NCBI GenBank assembly: GCA_958450365.1
Contig: CAUEEP010000927.1
Location: 1,417,001-1,481,000, forward strand
Source of the DNA: Mesorhabditis belari
Taxonomy: Eukaryota; Nematoda; Chromadorea; Rhabditida; Rhabditidae
Direction: 5' to 3'
DNA: 64,000 bases
Part shown: positions 46,101 to 55,845 of the stretch, one piece after another
How positions within the stretch are numbered: the stretch's first letter is position 1
Layout: the number at the start of each line of letters is the position of its first letter
The notes under the pieces: model-generated
Database searches by the model: none
What the model was told of the DNA's origin: nothing
Seen by the model: the letters and a program-made list of their open reading frames with translations, nothing else
Translations under genes and position numbers: made by a program

Positions 46101-47725
46101 TTTTAGTGCCGATCGAACAAAAGCCTTCATCCCATCATCATTTCTCTCCGGCTACTACACTTTCATCATTCCACCGAATTGTCAAGCGAGCTTTAAAGCA
46201 AATAAAACAGATTGTAAGGGAAATTTGGTATAACTTGGAAAATGGAAAGAGAAAAACTGAGATTATGGACTTTTGTGAGGCAGATTTCGACGTAAATACT
46301 TGCAAATTTCAGGCTTTTTGTTCATAGCTTGTAAATTCGCAATATGCTTCGAATTTTTATGAAAACCTCAATCACCAATGTACATTTTAGACACAAATCT
46401 CCCACAAATGCACGATGGTTCTCACGGTTTTGTTGCAAGCTGGGAGTACCCAGGCGGCACTTTTAACCGACAGTTGTTAGGATTCGCTACTGAAACGAGG
46501 CTAATCAGTAAGTTTGTTGCTTGTCTTTGTAATGTTTGAGTTTCTTATACTAAAAATGACAATGCCCACTTGCAGCAACTGATGCCTACAATCAGATGAC
46601 TTATCCGATCTTTGCTGATGTAGTTGGGCTAACAGCTGGAGATCAAGGGAATCTCACCATTGGCTTTTATCAGCGCAATTCTTTGGTGACCGCTCAAACT
46701 TTGTGAGTTCATTGGTATTCATTAAAGCAAAGAAAAAAGCTAGAGGCCAGGTTATGATAGTTTTCGAAAGTTGCTACATTTTAGAAAACAGATCAATTGA
46801 AAGAATTGAAAATTGAGAATAAGATTACTGGAACTTTTCTGGAAAATTGGAAACTTTGGAACTATACAGTAACCAAATCGGAACTAAATAGGAACTATAG
46901 AGTAACCAAATAGGAACTATAAAGGATTTAAATAGGAACCATAAAGGAACTATAAAGGAACCAAATAGGAACTATACAGTAACCAAATTGAACGCAAATT
47001 CCACTTATTTCCTCCAAAACTCCAATTTAAATCTCTCCATTAACACTAATTCTTTACGATTATCAAGAAAATAGAAATTTTAGAACAACTGCTTCAAACA
47101 TCTGGTACAATGAGACAAAAGTCGATGAGTTGCGGGTGAGTGTTTGGAAATCCAATTGTTGGATCCAATTCTTTAGATTCTTTATCTAAAAATTTAAATT
47201 TATAGTTTAGAATGAATGAAAAATGTCTAATCTTTCTATATTAATATTTACAATCTAAAACTTGAATCTTCAGTTAAGCTGGACACCAGGCTATGCCGGT
47301 CGAAAGGGCTTTTTGGTGCGATATCGTTTCGGCACAGATAATCCCGATATTTACTCGATCAATGAATATTCTCTTGTTTTTGATTCAAGGAGGAAAACGA
47401 AGGTAAACCTATTTTAGATGTAAAAGAACGATTTGTTTAGAAAATGAACAGAATCGAGTGTCCTGGATGTAAGATTGAAGTGAATGCTGTCTCACAGATG
47501 AATCCAGGAACGGTGTTGTTTAGTGACGCGACAACAACAGCAACGTTAGCATTTTACTTTGCCATCCACTTTACTAATCAAAACTTTCTATCTTTAAAGA
47601 ATGGGCTTGACTTAAGACTGATTCTCAATAAAATCAAAAAGTTAGGTCATATAATTTTTTGGTACTTTTCGGTTATACATCCACAGAGACGCAACTCAGT
47701 TAAGCAAGAAGTTGACAACTTGTGA
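43200..47725 (+). CDS. Secreted protein with nematode CUB-like extracellular module (module 1)
   Basis: Probable exons are 43200-43254, 43892-43956, 43997-44118, 45164-45512, 45762-45841, 46096-46319, 46391-46507, 46576-46702, 47084-47135, 47274-47402 and 47441-47725 (534 residues if all are right). Exon 1 encodes a signal peptide, MFRFFESLFFTYFVGVALG. The rest is Asn/Ser-rich and beta-like. It ends with segments such as CSMDIYVGGHPVE, GSHGFVASWEYPGG, LTAGDQGNLTIGFYQRNS and LSWTPGYAGRKGFLVRYRF. The last has the look of the terminal strands of CUB or nematode CUB-like domains. I cannot name the family, and CUB-like is a guess from the pattern. A homologous module with the same exon phases follows at 48475. 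The donor after 46319 is weak, and the last exon is uncertain because its end is not conserved. The intron 44119-45163 contains three MITEs. The intron 45842-46095 has a tRNA-like pseudogene. Confidence 0.65.
44147..44937. mobile_element. Three ACCGTATTTTCTCTAATAGT MITEs in an intron
   Basis: Copies at 44147-44361 (degenerate first end), 44432-44653 and 44731-44937 (degenerate last end) lie in the intron between exons 3 and 4 of the plus-strand extracellular gene. The spacer between the last two is the same roughly 75-bp sequence seen between copies at 19.3 kb and 30.5 kb. Confidence 0.85.
45885..45956 (+). pseudogene. tRNA-like pseudogene
   Basis: The D-arm-like TGGCCGACTGGCTAAGAGCC and the T arm GGGTTCAATCCCGG are clear. 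The anticodon arm is ambiguous, and the acceptor ends do not pair. It lies in an intron of the extracellular gene. Confidence 0.5.
46858..46988. repeat. Minisatellite AGGAACTATAAAGGAACCAA
   Basis: Tandem 11- and 22-nt units of GGAACTATA and CAGTAACCAAATA type lie in an intron of the extracellular gene. The same unit forms the array at 23350-23485. Confidence 0.85.
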
Positions 47726-48474
47726 CGGATAATTACTCGTCACAAGTTGTCAGTGCTTGTTCGGTGATGTTCAGTGAAGTAGAGTGCTCATCTGAAGTGA
47801 TCAGTCGATCAGTTGAACGAAAATCGATAACCGAGAAGACTAGGATGGGGATGCTTGACCGAGATGAGTCTTTGTGGATGTATAACCGATAAGTACCATT
47901 TTTTTGAAGTTTCGAAAAGTATAAAAAAATGTGATCGGATTTTTAGGTGAAAAACCTTGCACCTCAAGTAATTTGCTTTCACAGGATCCAGAAATTAAAA
48001 CAGGAATATAAATAAATGTAGGGAAAAAAATCGATCGCAATTTGACCATAGCGAAGCGGGAAACCGCCGAAAGCCGTAACCTTCTTCGTTCGCGATCCCT
48101 TACCGCTAGCGAAAAGGGAAGCCCCTTACCCCAGAGGAATTTGCCAGGTCGTGAGGGATTACGTGGCCGCACAAAGAACATCTCGCCAGTCATTATTCAT
48201 TGAGGATTTTTCTTTTGCTTTGTAGATGGCTCCAAAAGAAGATATTGAGCTGTAAATTTGTACCTGGGGGTTTTCGGGGTCGGGGAATCAATTAAAGCTA
48301 TTCATTTTATTCATCTTTATTCTGCAAAATGTGAAAATAGCTTTGAATAGTATTGTAGACTAGTAGAACAATGACTCTTATTCTCTAAAAACATGTGAAA
48401 CACAGCTAAACCAGAAAAATCTGGCTCTCATCTGGTAATCACCAAAAAAACATTTGTGTAATTAGTTTATTCAG
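47726..48474. other. Region between modules 1 and 2, with a GC-rich block
   Basis: Positions 48035-48190 are strongly GC-rich against AT-rich flanks and contain hairpin-forming segments (GGGAAACCGCC; CCCTTACCGCTAGCG). An ORF of 117 codons runs through it on the minus strand but shows no family I know. It may be a structured RNA, an exon or a repeat. I did not find the expected 5' exons of module 2 here. Confidence 0.4.
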
Positions 48475-50907
48475 GCTATCCGAGCTTATCGACAAGCCAT
48501 ATAGTTTCAAAGATTTTGTCGCGTTCAATAACGTGGATTCTGTCAAATTTCTTGCCTCTTTCACTTCATATGATGGTAGAATTCTAAAAATTTCTTTAAA
48601 AAACGAAATTTTAGATTTAAATCGAGCATCGATGGGTTTAGATGATTACACGATTTATGAAATTGACAGCAAAAATGGACAAGGGCTTATCATAGATGCA
48701 AAACCAAATTATCGAGCTGTTACCATGTACAACTATTTGGTGCCATTTAAGATGTGGATTGGGAATGTGACAATGGTTGGTTTAAATCCATGGTTTAAAT
48801 GGCTTTGTGGATTTAAAATCAGAAAATAGGCTTTTAAGGTTTCCAGCTAGATTCAAATTCGATTTCAGAGTGAAGACTGCGAAATTTCACTTTACGTTGG
48901 CGGTATTCCTCCTCAGGATTTAAACAAAGCAAAAAGTTTAGAGATTTTTCGATTCAGGTAAAGAAAATTTTGAAACTTATAAGGAAATCTATTTCATTTT
49001 TTAATTGTGATAATATTTATTTAAAGGTAAACAAACTAGAAAATTGATTAAGATTTTTTTGAAAGTTGACAAGATCAAAACAAGATCAATAACATTACTA
49101 GACAAGAATAACAAGATCAATAACATTGCTAAGGATTAGGAGACTTTATAGTTAATTTTTATAGTAAAAATTAGTAAAGATTTAAATGGAAATTAAAGTT
49201 ATCCCTCAAGATTTTCAGAAGCAATGAGACTTCACAATTCTCGCGATCGGGCATCACTCCTGCAGCCTCAACTCTGATTGTCCCGCCAAAGTGCTCATTT
49301 AGAGCCGATTTTGCTCAATATATGGGTAAATAAGACTACAATTTGATACAATTTATTAACTATCAACAATTTCAGATGGTATCCCGGATCCACTAACAGT
49401 CGGAAGTAAAGGATTCATGATGAGCGGTGAATATCCAGGTGTTCAAGACTCAGAAACGATACAGCCAGTGAATGACCGATCACAGTTTGCAAGTGAGAGC
49501 ATGATAAGTTAAAATGTACATTGTGTCGTAAACATACTCAATCTGGTGTACTGATGGTGAGTTCCTGAATTGGTTACAAGCAAGAATAGAGTGAGTTAGG
49601 AAAATCTGTTGAGGAATTTAAAAATCTTTTCTTTTATGAATAAATTCTATTCTATAATAGATAAATTTGATTAAATATTACTAAAATTAAATAAAAATAT
49701 AACTTGAGAAAGCTTTTAAACACTTTTTAGTTACTCAATCGAACACTGGAAGCTTTTCTCTGACAATTCCGATGGCTGATCCCGGAGATGGAGGAGTTTT
49801 GAGCGTACACAATGAGAAGATGTAAGTTAAAAAGTAGAGATAGAAAACAAATGAGATTCTCTTTTTCCTAAGAACTTTTTTCTAAAACAATCTTAATCGA
49901 AATTAGGACTTACGAAATTAGGATGAGGGGTAAATGTCCGGGTGTTCAATGCTCGGAAACGATACAGCTAGTTCAGAGTTTGCAAGTGGGAGCATGATAG
50001 GTTATTCAAAATGTACTTACTACAAACATACTCAATCTGATGCACTGATGTTTCAATCTGAAGCAGTGAGTTCCTTATTGATCTCATCTGAAGCAGTGAG
50101 TTCCTTATTGATCTCATCTGATGCAGTGAGTTCCTTATTTGGTTCTGCTACAAGAACAAGCAAGAATAGAGTGAGCGAAGAAAGACTGTGTTATCAACTT
50201 TTTTGAGAAACTAGTGAATAAATCTGTTAGAATTTTAGCACATCTACCGTCCTGAATAAAGCGATGTCCTTCAGTGACTCCAGCTTTGAGGTTTGGAGAA
50301 AGATTTTATTGTCTTGAGTGTAGTATTTGTATTCAAAAAAGATCTGATATTAAAGATTATTTTAACACAATGTTATTTGATCTTAACTTTCAGGTTATTT
50401 GGAATCCGAGTCAAAAATCTCGGCATGGTTTCCTAATTCTCTACGAAGTCCTCGATGTGACAAAGTCCGGGTTTTTCAAAAGTTTCTCACCTTTTCTGAT
50501 GGCAATTTTCCTTGTCCTTGAGCTTTACTAGATCAAATTTTATTTAAAGCTCATCATTCTGTGATCTCCTTTGCTTTCCCTATTGTTTATTTTGCGTGGC
50601 TACTCAAATAAAGTTACTCAATGCTTTGAGTTGCTCAAGAACGATTCAGCTTCCAAAAATTCTTATATTGTTATAAATTCCTAGTGTTACTGCCACCTCT
50701 TCTGGGTCAACTATTTCACTTGGATCAACAATTTCATCACCGACTGTGACAACAACGACATCTCCGACAACATCCTTGAGCACTGCCACTGCACCCACTT
50801 CATCAGCTTCAACCGCTGGAAGCCAATCCACCACCACAAAATCATCTAATATCAAAAGTATTCTTTTCCCATTGATTTCTTTCTTGGTGCTTTTTACTCG
50901 ATGTTAA
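48475..50907 (+). CDS. Second CUB-like extracellular module, with GPI-type C-terminus (5' end unresolved)
   Basis: Exons are 48475-48775, 48869-48957, 49219-49325, 49376-49492, 49731-49821, 50239-50290 and 50394 onward. Each has the same splice phase as its counterpart in module 1 (exons 4-10). Parallel segments include CEISLYVGGIPPQ against CSMDIYVGGHPVE, GSKGFMMSGEYPG against GSHGFVASWEYPG, and VIWNPSQKSRHGFLILYEV against LSWTPGYAGRKGFLVRYRF. Two ends are possible. Reading through gives a stop at 50531 after the hydrophobic FFKSFSPFLMAIFLVLELY. Splicing at 50464 to an exon at 50685-50907 gives a Ser/Thr-rich stalk ending in SILFPLISFLVLFTRC. Both resemble GPI-attachment signals. No counterpart of the signal-peptide exon is seen, so this may be the 3' half of the gene starting at 43200 or a separate 5'-truncated paralogue. 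Function unknown. Confidence 0.65.
49920..50115. repeat. Partial exon duplication and 30-bp triplication in an intron
   Basis: Positions 49920-50045 are a decayed direct copy of 49422-49552 (the exon encoding GEYPGVQDSETIQ and its downstream intron). It is followed by three copies of a 30-bp unit containing GCAGTGAGTTCCTTATTGAT. It no longer carries a usable exon. Confidence 0.75.
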
Positions 50908-51148
50908 CACGATAAAGTTTTTGCTTTGACTTGTGCTTTTTCAAGTTAGAAGAGAGCAAAGTTAAAGTTTTCAGTATCACAGCTGAACTATGAGAAGCTG
51001 ATGGTCAAGTCATGAATTCATTTGAATTAGGTGGATTTTCGATTTAATCTTAAGCAAGCTTAAGCGAGCTTAAAAGTTTGTACCTTTAAGTCCAAAAGGA
51101 TAAGAAGAAAATGATTGTGAAGAGTTTTCTCAAAAATAGCAAATCTAA

Positions 51149-51416
51149 CATACCGTAAATACTGTAAGAGTACCGCCCTCGTACAGTCGCGTAGTCGCAA
51201 AAACTTTTTAGGATTTAATTTTTTTCAAAGCGCCCGTACTTTCAAAAAACGCGTCTTTAGTATAAAAAAATAGCTGAAATTCAGGGCTATTTTTTGATAC
51301 ATAAACGCGCATTGTAGCATAAACCAGTGTCGAGAAAAACGCGTCCAAAGCTAGACTACGCAACACTCCGCACCGTCATTATGAGGGTGGGGTACTATTA
51401 CAGTATTTACGGTATG
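51149..51416. mobile_element. MITE with CATACCGTAAATACTGTAA ends
   Basis: Inverted ends of about 26 bp (CATACCGTAAATACTGTAAG on the left, its complement on the right, both followed inward by GTACC) bound a 268-bp element with no ORF. Its AAAACGCGTC motifs occur in opposite orientations inside. The remaining 50910-51900 stretch shows no gene. Confidence 0.85.
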
Positions 51417-51900
51417 TAAATTTTGTGATAAGATTAGAACGAACTAAATGATTAGTAGCTATCATAGATATCAATAATTAGATAAAAAATAACCATTGCT
51501 ATTTTGAGCTTTAGTTTGATAAAGCTTCATCACTCAGCCAGTGCAAATGTAAGCATGTTTTTTTTGGTCAAATTTCCCCACTTTTTAATCAATTTCAATT
51601 GATTTTTAAGCAAATTCAAAGAAATCTTTCTATTGTTTCTTGATTTTTACAAATTTTTATCCAATTTTCACGTCACAAGAGATCATTTGAAAAGTTTTAA
51701 TATCAAAAAAAGAAAAAATGAAAGAAATTTCAGCGACGATTGTGGAAAAAAAAAGAAAAACTTTTAGGAAAATCGAGGTATTGGAACTTCAGACGAGAAT
51801 TTAATTTAAAAAAAATTGAAAAATCCCAATTCTAAAACTCGAAAAACCGCATAAAGTAGCAAGAAATGATTGAAAAATTTAGAAAACTAGAAAAAGAAAA

Positions 51901-53098
51901 CTATTTTGCTTTGTAGGCAGCCATTTCCTTCTCGTAACGCTTGCGATCCTCAGCGGCTAGCTTCTCCCATTTCTTAAATTCAAAAAATTAACTCAATTTT
52001 GAACAGTACAAAGTGTTCTATAAGTTTAAGTTTATTTACAAGATCTATTGTAGAGTTGCTTAAGGTTTTAGGATTCAGTTAGGCTTTAGAAATTGTTGAA
52101 ACTCATTTATAGCATTGTTATTTCTCTTTTCAGCGCTATAACTGTAGGAGTTAGCTCTAAAGTTAGCTCTAAAGCTAGCTCTAAAGTTAGCTCTAAAGTT
52201 AGCTCTATGTTAGCTCTAAAGTTAGTTCTAAAGTTAGTTTCAAAGTCATAACATTTATATTTCTTTGTTTTTCATAATTTCTTTAGTCACAAATCATGAA
52301 AATCCTTATCCTTAATCGCAAAGAATGAGATATTTTAAACTAAAGGCTTTAAATTAAGTAAATTCAAGTATTTTAGCGTCAATAGCATCTTGAGGAGAAT
52401 ATTTTCGACTTCAACTAACTCTTATTTTCTAATAATTTTACAAAACAAGTCTTCTAGCATTTTTTAGCCTATCAAAAAGAGAAGAAAGTTGTGAGAAAAC
52501 TAAAGAAAAAACTCAAGAAAATCCCACTGATTTACTAATCATAAATCTTAGAGGGTCATAGACTTAGAGCTTCGAAATCCATTCAAAGTTAATCAATGTT
52601 ACTCAGTCGGAAACCTTCGACTTGAAATATTGCTCTGTATTTCCCCTTGCTTTTCTGAAAATAAATTAGAAATCTATTCAAATCTGAAAGCTTTGAAATC
52701 TGTTCAAATTTCCTCACCGATTTGTCGGTGATTTTCCCCCAGTCAACTCCAGCAATTTTCCCGATTTGTCCAACCGACACTCCGGGATTCTCCTTCTTTA
52801 TACGCTGTCGATTCTCGTGCAACCAATGGAAGAAAGCCGATTGGCCACGTTTTGGCATGTTTGGATCCTGGTATTAACGTTTTGTTTGAAATTTATTTTT
52901 TCATCCATTTCATCAATAGTACAAATCTCAAAACAACAAAGTTGTGATTCTTTTTGGAATAAGCTAGAGCTGCTTTAAGCTAATATATAATAGTAAGATA
53001 AATATTTGACTTTTTAAACTTTTCCTTCAATCCTTTACCTTTTTAACCTTCTTGATCGTCGCTGGTTCTCCATCATCTTTGCGTGGCCGACGTGGCAT
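51901..53098 (-). CDS. hmg-1.1-like: Small HMG-box chromatin protein (HMG-1.1-like)
   Basis: Three minus-strand exons (53039-53098, 52718-52867, 51901-51972) give a 93-residue protein. It has a basic N-terminal tail (MPRRPRKDDGEPATIKKVKK) and one HMG box: DPNMPKRGQSAFFHWLHENR, an acidic/basic helix 2 with VSVGQIGKIAGVDWGKITDK, then KWEKLAAEDRKRYEKEMAAY. Size and layout match the single-box HMG-1.1 type of nematodes. Such proteins bend DNA non-specifically in the nucleus. The DPN-x-PKR motif and the Trp residues of the box are present. A phase-compatible alternative last exon lies at 52589-52654. A TAGCTCTAAAG minisatellite is in the intron at 52145-52250. The alternative, an SSRP1 C-terminal box, is unlikely because the gene is complete at 93 codons. 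Confidence 0.9.
52589..52654 (-). other. Alternative terminal exon of the HMG-box gene
   Basis: A TTTTCAG acceptor is followed by 21 codons and a stop (KSKGKYRAIFQVEGFRLSN). It joins in phase 0 to the exon ending at 52718, like the normal last exon. Use of it would replace helix 3 of the HMG box with an unrelated, partly hydrophobic tail. It could be a regulatory isoform or a decayed duplicate exon. Confidence 0.45.
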
Positions 53099-53439
53099 GA
53101 TTGATCTGCTAAATTCACTTTACTATTTCAAAGTGAACTTTAGCAAAAATTAATGTACTGAAAATGAGAAAGTGAAAGAAAGATAAGCGGGAATCAATGG
53201 AAGGAATGGGAGCTGAGTGGAACCGTGTGGGGAAGGGGAAATGCTGTTCAAAGAGGAAAGAGGCAGTCAAGGGGAGAAGGCCACTTTGTGAGTTTGTGGA
53301 GCCTTGTGAAGCCAATTCTTTCACTTTAATGATATTGTCTCGCTTGCTGATCTTGAAATCCAGTTTGCTAGCTCAAATGTAATCGTGAATTTTTCTATTA
53401 AGCCTTTAAATGGTTGAAAGAAGTAAACATCAAAACTTA

Positions 53440-53580
53440 ACATTTAGTGTTTTATCTTTTAACTATTGACACACAGAGAGGTTTCTTTAGCTCAAGTGTC
53501 CGCATCATCAAGCCTTCACCCTTTTTGACTACCCAACTTGACGCTTTCAAAAAATCCAGACATAAGACAAAGAAATAAAT
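53440..53580. repeat. Fragment of the 20-kb mariner-type MITE family
   Basis: TTTTTGACTACCCAACTTGA and the following TCAAAAAATCCAGACATAAG match, with changes, the interior of the MITE at about 20595-20645. No terminal repeats remain. Confidence 0.75.
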
Positions 53581-53592
53581 GTTTTTACTTAC

Positions 53593-53673
53593 GTTCTCCG
53601 TTTTTTCGGCGTCTTTCTCGTGCTTCTCAGCTCAATTCTCGGCCTTGGGAAAGGCCTCTTGCACAGATTCAAC
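53593..53673 (-). pseudogene. Orphan exon-like segment with an in-frame stop
   Basis: A TTCTAG acceptor and a GTAAG donor bound 27 codons with coding character (VESVQEAFPKAEN, stop, AEKHEKDAEKTEN). The TGA in the middle would abolish translation. It is upstream of the HMG start and could be a 5' UTR exon of that gene or a remnant of another gene. Confidence 0.4.
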
Positions 53674-53939
53674 CTAGAAGAAAAAATTACGGCCTATTCT
53701 AGAAATTGGACTATTCTATCGTAAATTATTGAATCTAAAATCGTTCGACACAAAATAAACTAACAAAACCCTTGCCACATACACAATTTCATTTTGAGTC
53801 TTATGCCTTATGAATTTTGAGCCATGAAAGAGCACTGCAAGGTGCAGAGAAGTCGAGTCTTACAGTTTTAAAGTATGTAGTCAAAGTTTTCAGCCAGTTT
53901 TGTACAATCTTTTGAACTAAGTATAGTGGTTTTAAAATC

Positions 53940-54062
53940 CAAGCTCATTTTGGACCAATTATTCTTGGATTCTTCAGCGAGCTTAAACTCTGATTGTCTA
54001 AATCTCCTCCTCTCTCTCATCACAGCCTAAGTTTGGATTTTGGCGCCGAAACGCTGACCCTA
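53940..54062 (+). promoter_or_regulatory. Histone spacer block, degenerate copy
   Basis: GGATTTTGGCGCCGAAACGC at 54036-54055, preceded by a pyrimidine tract (CTCCTCCTCTCTCTC), matches the core of three better conserved blocks at 55722, 58305 and 60520. It lies left of the first H2A gene, one block per spacer. Confidence 0.5.
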
Positions 54063-54177
54063 ATTTTGGTTAGCTGCCAAAACTGATTCAGAATTATTTA
54101 AAAATCAATACCTTACGGATCTTTAAGATGTTTTGAAAGGTTTAACTGGACAGATATATTGGTTTTGTTTCTTTTGT

Positions 54178-54193
54178 GGCCCTAAAGAGGGCC
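54178..54193 (-). terminator. Histone mRNA 3' stem-loop (H2A-1)
   Basis: GGCCCTCTTTAGGGCC on the minus strand is a six-base-pair stem with a CUUU loop, 45 bp beyond the H2A stop and preceded by CCCCAAACCCAAC. It directs non-polyadenylated 3' processing by SLBP. Confidence 0.93.
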
Positions 54194-54237
54194 GTTGGGT
54201 TTGGGGTTTTTGTTGGTTGTTCAACAGCAACGGGAGT

Positions 54238-54621
54238 TTATTCCTTGTCTCCGGCGGTCTTCTTTGGCAGAAGAACGGCTTGGATGTTTGGAAGAACTCC
54301 TCCTTGAGCGATGGTGACTCCGGACAACAATTTGTTCAACTCCTCGTCGTTTCTGACGGCCAATTGGAGATGGCGGGGGTTGATTCTGGTCTTCTTGTTG
54401 TCACGAGCGGCATTACCGGCCAACTCCAACACCTCAGCAGCGAGGTATTCGAGCACGGCGGCAAGGTAGACTGGGGCTCCAGCTCCGACACGTTGAGCAT
54501 AGTGACCCTTGCGGAGGAGACGGTGAAGACGACCAACGGGGAATTGAAGTCCGGCACGAACCGAGCGGGATTTCGCTTTGCCTCCGGTCTTGGCTTTGCC
54601 TCCTTTACCACGTCCAGACAT
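54238..54621 (-). CDS. Histone H2A, copy 1
   Basis: This 127-residue intronless ORF begins [20 protein letters not shown] and contains [18 protein letters not shown], the acidic-patch segment [18 protein letters not shown] and the C-terminal [16 protein letters not shown]. It forms the H2A-H2B dimer of the nucleosome. A longer ORF extends upstream to 54723, but the MSGRG start is the conserved one and lies after the TATA box. It is divergently paired with H2B at 54894. The stem-loop ending shows S-phase, replication-dependent expression. It encodes the same protein as copy 2 at 58844-59227. It lacks an SQ(E/D) H2AX-type tail. Confidence 0.98.
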   Translation of the reverse strand: MSGRGKGGKAKTGGKAKSRSVRAGLQFPVGRLHRLLRKGHYAQRVGAGAPVYLAAVLEYLAAEVLELAGNAARDNKKTRINPRHLQLAVRNDEELNKLLSGVTIAQGGVLPNIQAVLLPKKTAGDKE

Positions 54622-54893
54622 TGTTGAGAGAGTTGAAGAGAGATTGGTGACTGAGAACTGTCGATGGATTTTTTGGGGAATGGCAGGGTTTATAAGGGTT
54701 TTGGAGTGAATGGGCGGGATCAAGATAAGAGAAAAGGGAAAGAGGGAAATTGTAGAGGATTGGGATATCCCCAGGGTCAGCCTTCAGCATCATTCGTAAC
54801 TCCGCCCCTCCACCCAATCTCTCATATAAGAGCCCCTCCAAACCCCAATCTTCATCTTGTGTTCGACAACCCAAGCCAACTCTCAACTTCATC
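54622..54893. promoter_or_regulatory. Bidirectional H2A/H2B promoter, unit 1
   Basis: The 272-bp spacer has a TATA box for each gene (TTATAAACC on minus near 54690; CTCATATAAGAG on plus near 54823), an ATGGGCGGGA box near 54710, CCGCCCCTCCACCCAATC near 54803 and the conserved CCCCAGGGTCAGCCTTCAGC at 54769-54788. The copy at 59228-59500 is almost identical. Confidence 0.85.
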
Positions 54894-55265
54894 ATGCCGC
54901 CAAAGCCATCCGCCAAGGGAGCCAAGAAGGCCGCCAAGACCCAGAAGACCCCTCGTTCGGGAGACAAGAAGAGAAGAAAGTCGAGAAAGGAGTCCTACTC
55001 GGTCTACATCTACCGTGTCCTCAAGCAAGTCCACCCCGACACCGGTGTCTCCTCCAAAGCCATGTCAATCATGAACTCCTTCGTGAATGACGTCTTTGAG
55101 CGCATCGGTGCCGAGGCTTCTCGTCTCGCTCACTACAACAAACGGTCAACGATCTCATCCCGTGAAATCCAGACCGCTGTCCGTCTCATCTTGCCTGGAG
55201 AGCTCGCCAAGCACGCCGTCTCTGAGGGTACCAAGGCTGTCACCAAGTACACCTCATCCAAATAA
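54894..55265 (+). CDS. Histone H2B, copy 1
   Basis: The intronless ORF is 123 residues long, the family length in nematodes. It has the N-terminal [15 protein letters not shown] tail and the core segments [40 protein letters not shown] and [20 protein letters not shown]. The conserved C-terminal lysine of the VTKYTSSK end is the ubiquitylation site. It is divergent from H2A with a shared promoter, and a 3' stem-loop starts 43 bp after the stop. The protein is identical to copy 2 at 59501-59872. Confidence 0.98.
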   Translation: MPPKPSAKGAKKAAKTQKTPRSGDKKRRKSRKESYSVYIYRVLKQVHPDTGVSSKAMSIMNSFVNDVFERIGAEASRLAHYNKRSTISSREIQTAVRLILPGELAKHAVSEGTKAVTKYTSSK

Positions 55266-55307
55266 ATCTTCTAGAGATTTAGATGGAAACAAAACCCCAA
55301 CCCAACG

Positions 55308-55323
55308 GCCCTCTTTAGGGCCA
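55308..55323 (+). terminator. Histone mRNA 3' stem-loop (H2B-1)
   Basis: GGCCCTCTTTAGGGCC, preceded by AAAACCCCAACCCAAC and followed by ACAAATGAA, an element common to all genes in this cluster. Confidence 0.93.
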
Positions 55324-55721
55324 CAAATGAATTTGAACTCAAAAGTATGAAACCAATAGTGAATATAGATTATTTCAAGACAAACAATGTGAATAAGTTG
55401 CTTAAACAAATTGTAAATGCTAGATTTTCTAAAGTACTGTAGAATGTCTTAGAAATGAGGTTTAAATACAAATTGATCGTACCAAAACGGGCGTTATGAA
55501 TGAAGTTTCTTAGATATAAAGTTTTTTCACTTAGAGAAATTTATTAGTAAATTCTCCTGGTTCGTTTTGAACTTTCGGAAAACTTCTTGGTCCCGATTTG
55601 ATCCAGTTTACATAACATTTTTCGACAACAATTGTGACTTTAAAGGGGCAAAACTTAAAGCCCCTTTAAAGTTACAATTTTGGCTTTCGATTTTTACACA
55701 TTTTGGGGAAAGCCTTTTTTA

Positions 55722-55845
55722 GCATCCTGACCGGGTTGAAACACTCGTCGACTAATTCTCTCATTCATTCACTTTCTCTTTCTCAATGACCCCGTTTTGG
55801 AGGGAAATTTGGCGCCGAAACACCTGGAGTAATGCCAATGGCTTG
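55722..55845 (+). promoter_or_regulatory. Conserved histone spacer block (E2F-like core)
   Basis: A roughly 124-bp block runs from GCATCCTGACCGGGTTGAAA to CCTGGAGTAATGCCAATGGC with TTTGGCGCCGAAAC in the centre. It matches 60520-60645 directly and 58305-58430 inverted. TTTGGCGC is the E2F/DP consensus. Its role is unknown: it lies over 750 bp from either H3 or H2B start. Confidence 0.6.

Noticed and set aside
47840..48193. 117-codon minus ORF across the GC-rich block
   Set aside because: No recognisable domain. The ORF length is expected in GC-rich sequence. It is kept only as an unexplained block.
54133..55350. Several long ORFs antisense or out of frame to H2A and H2B (also around H3, H4 and unit 2)
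   Set aside because: They are shadows of highly biased histone coding sequence. The true frames match the histones end to end.
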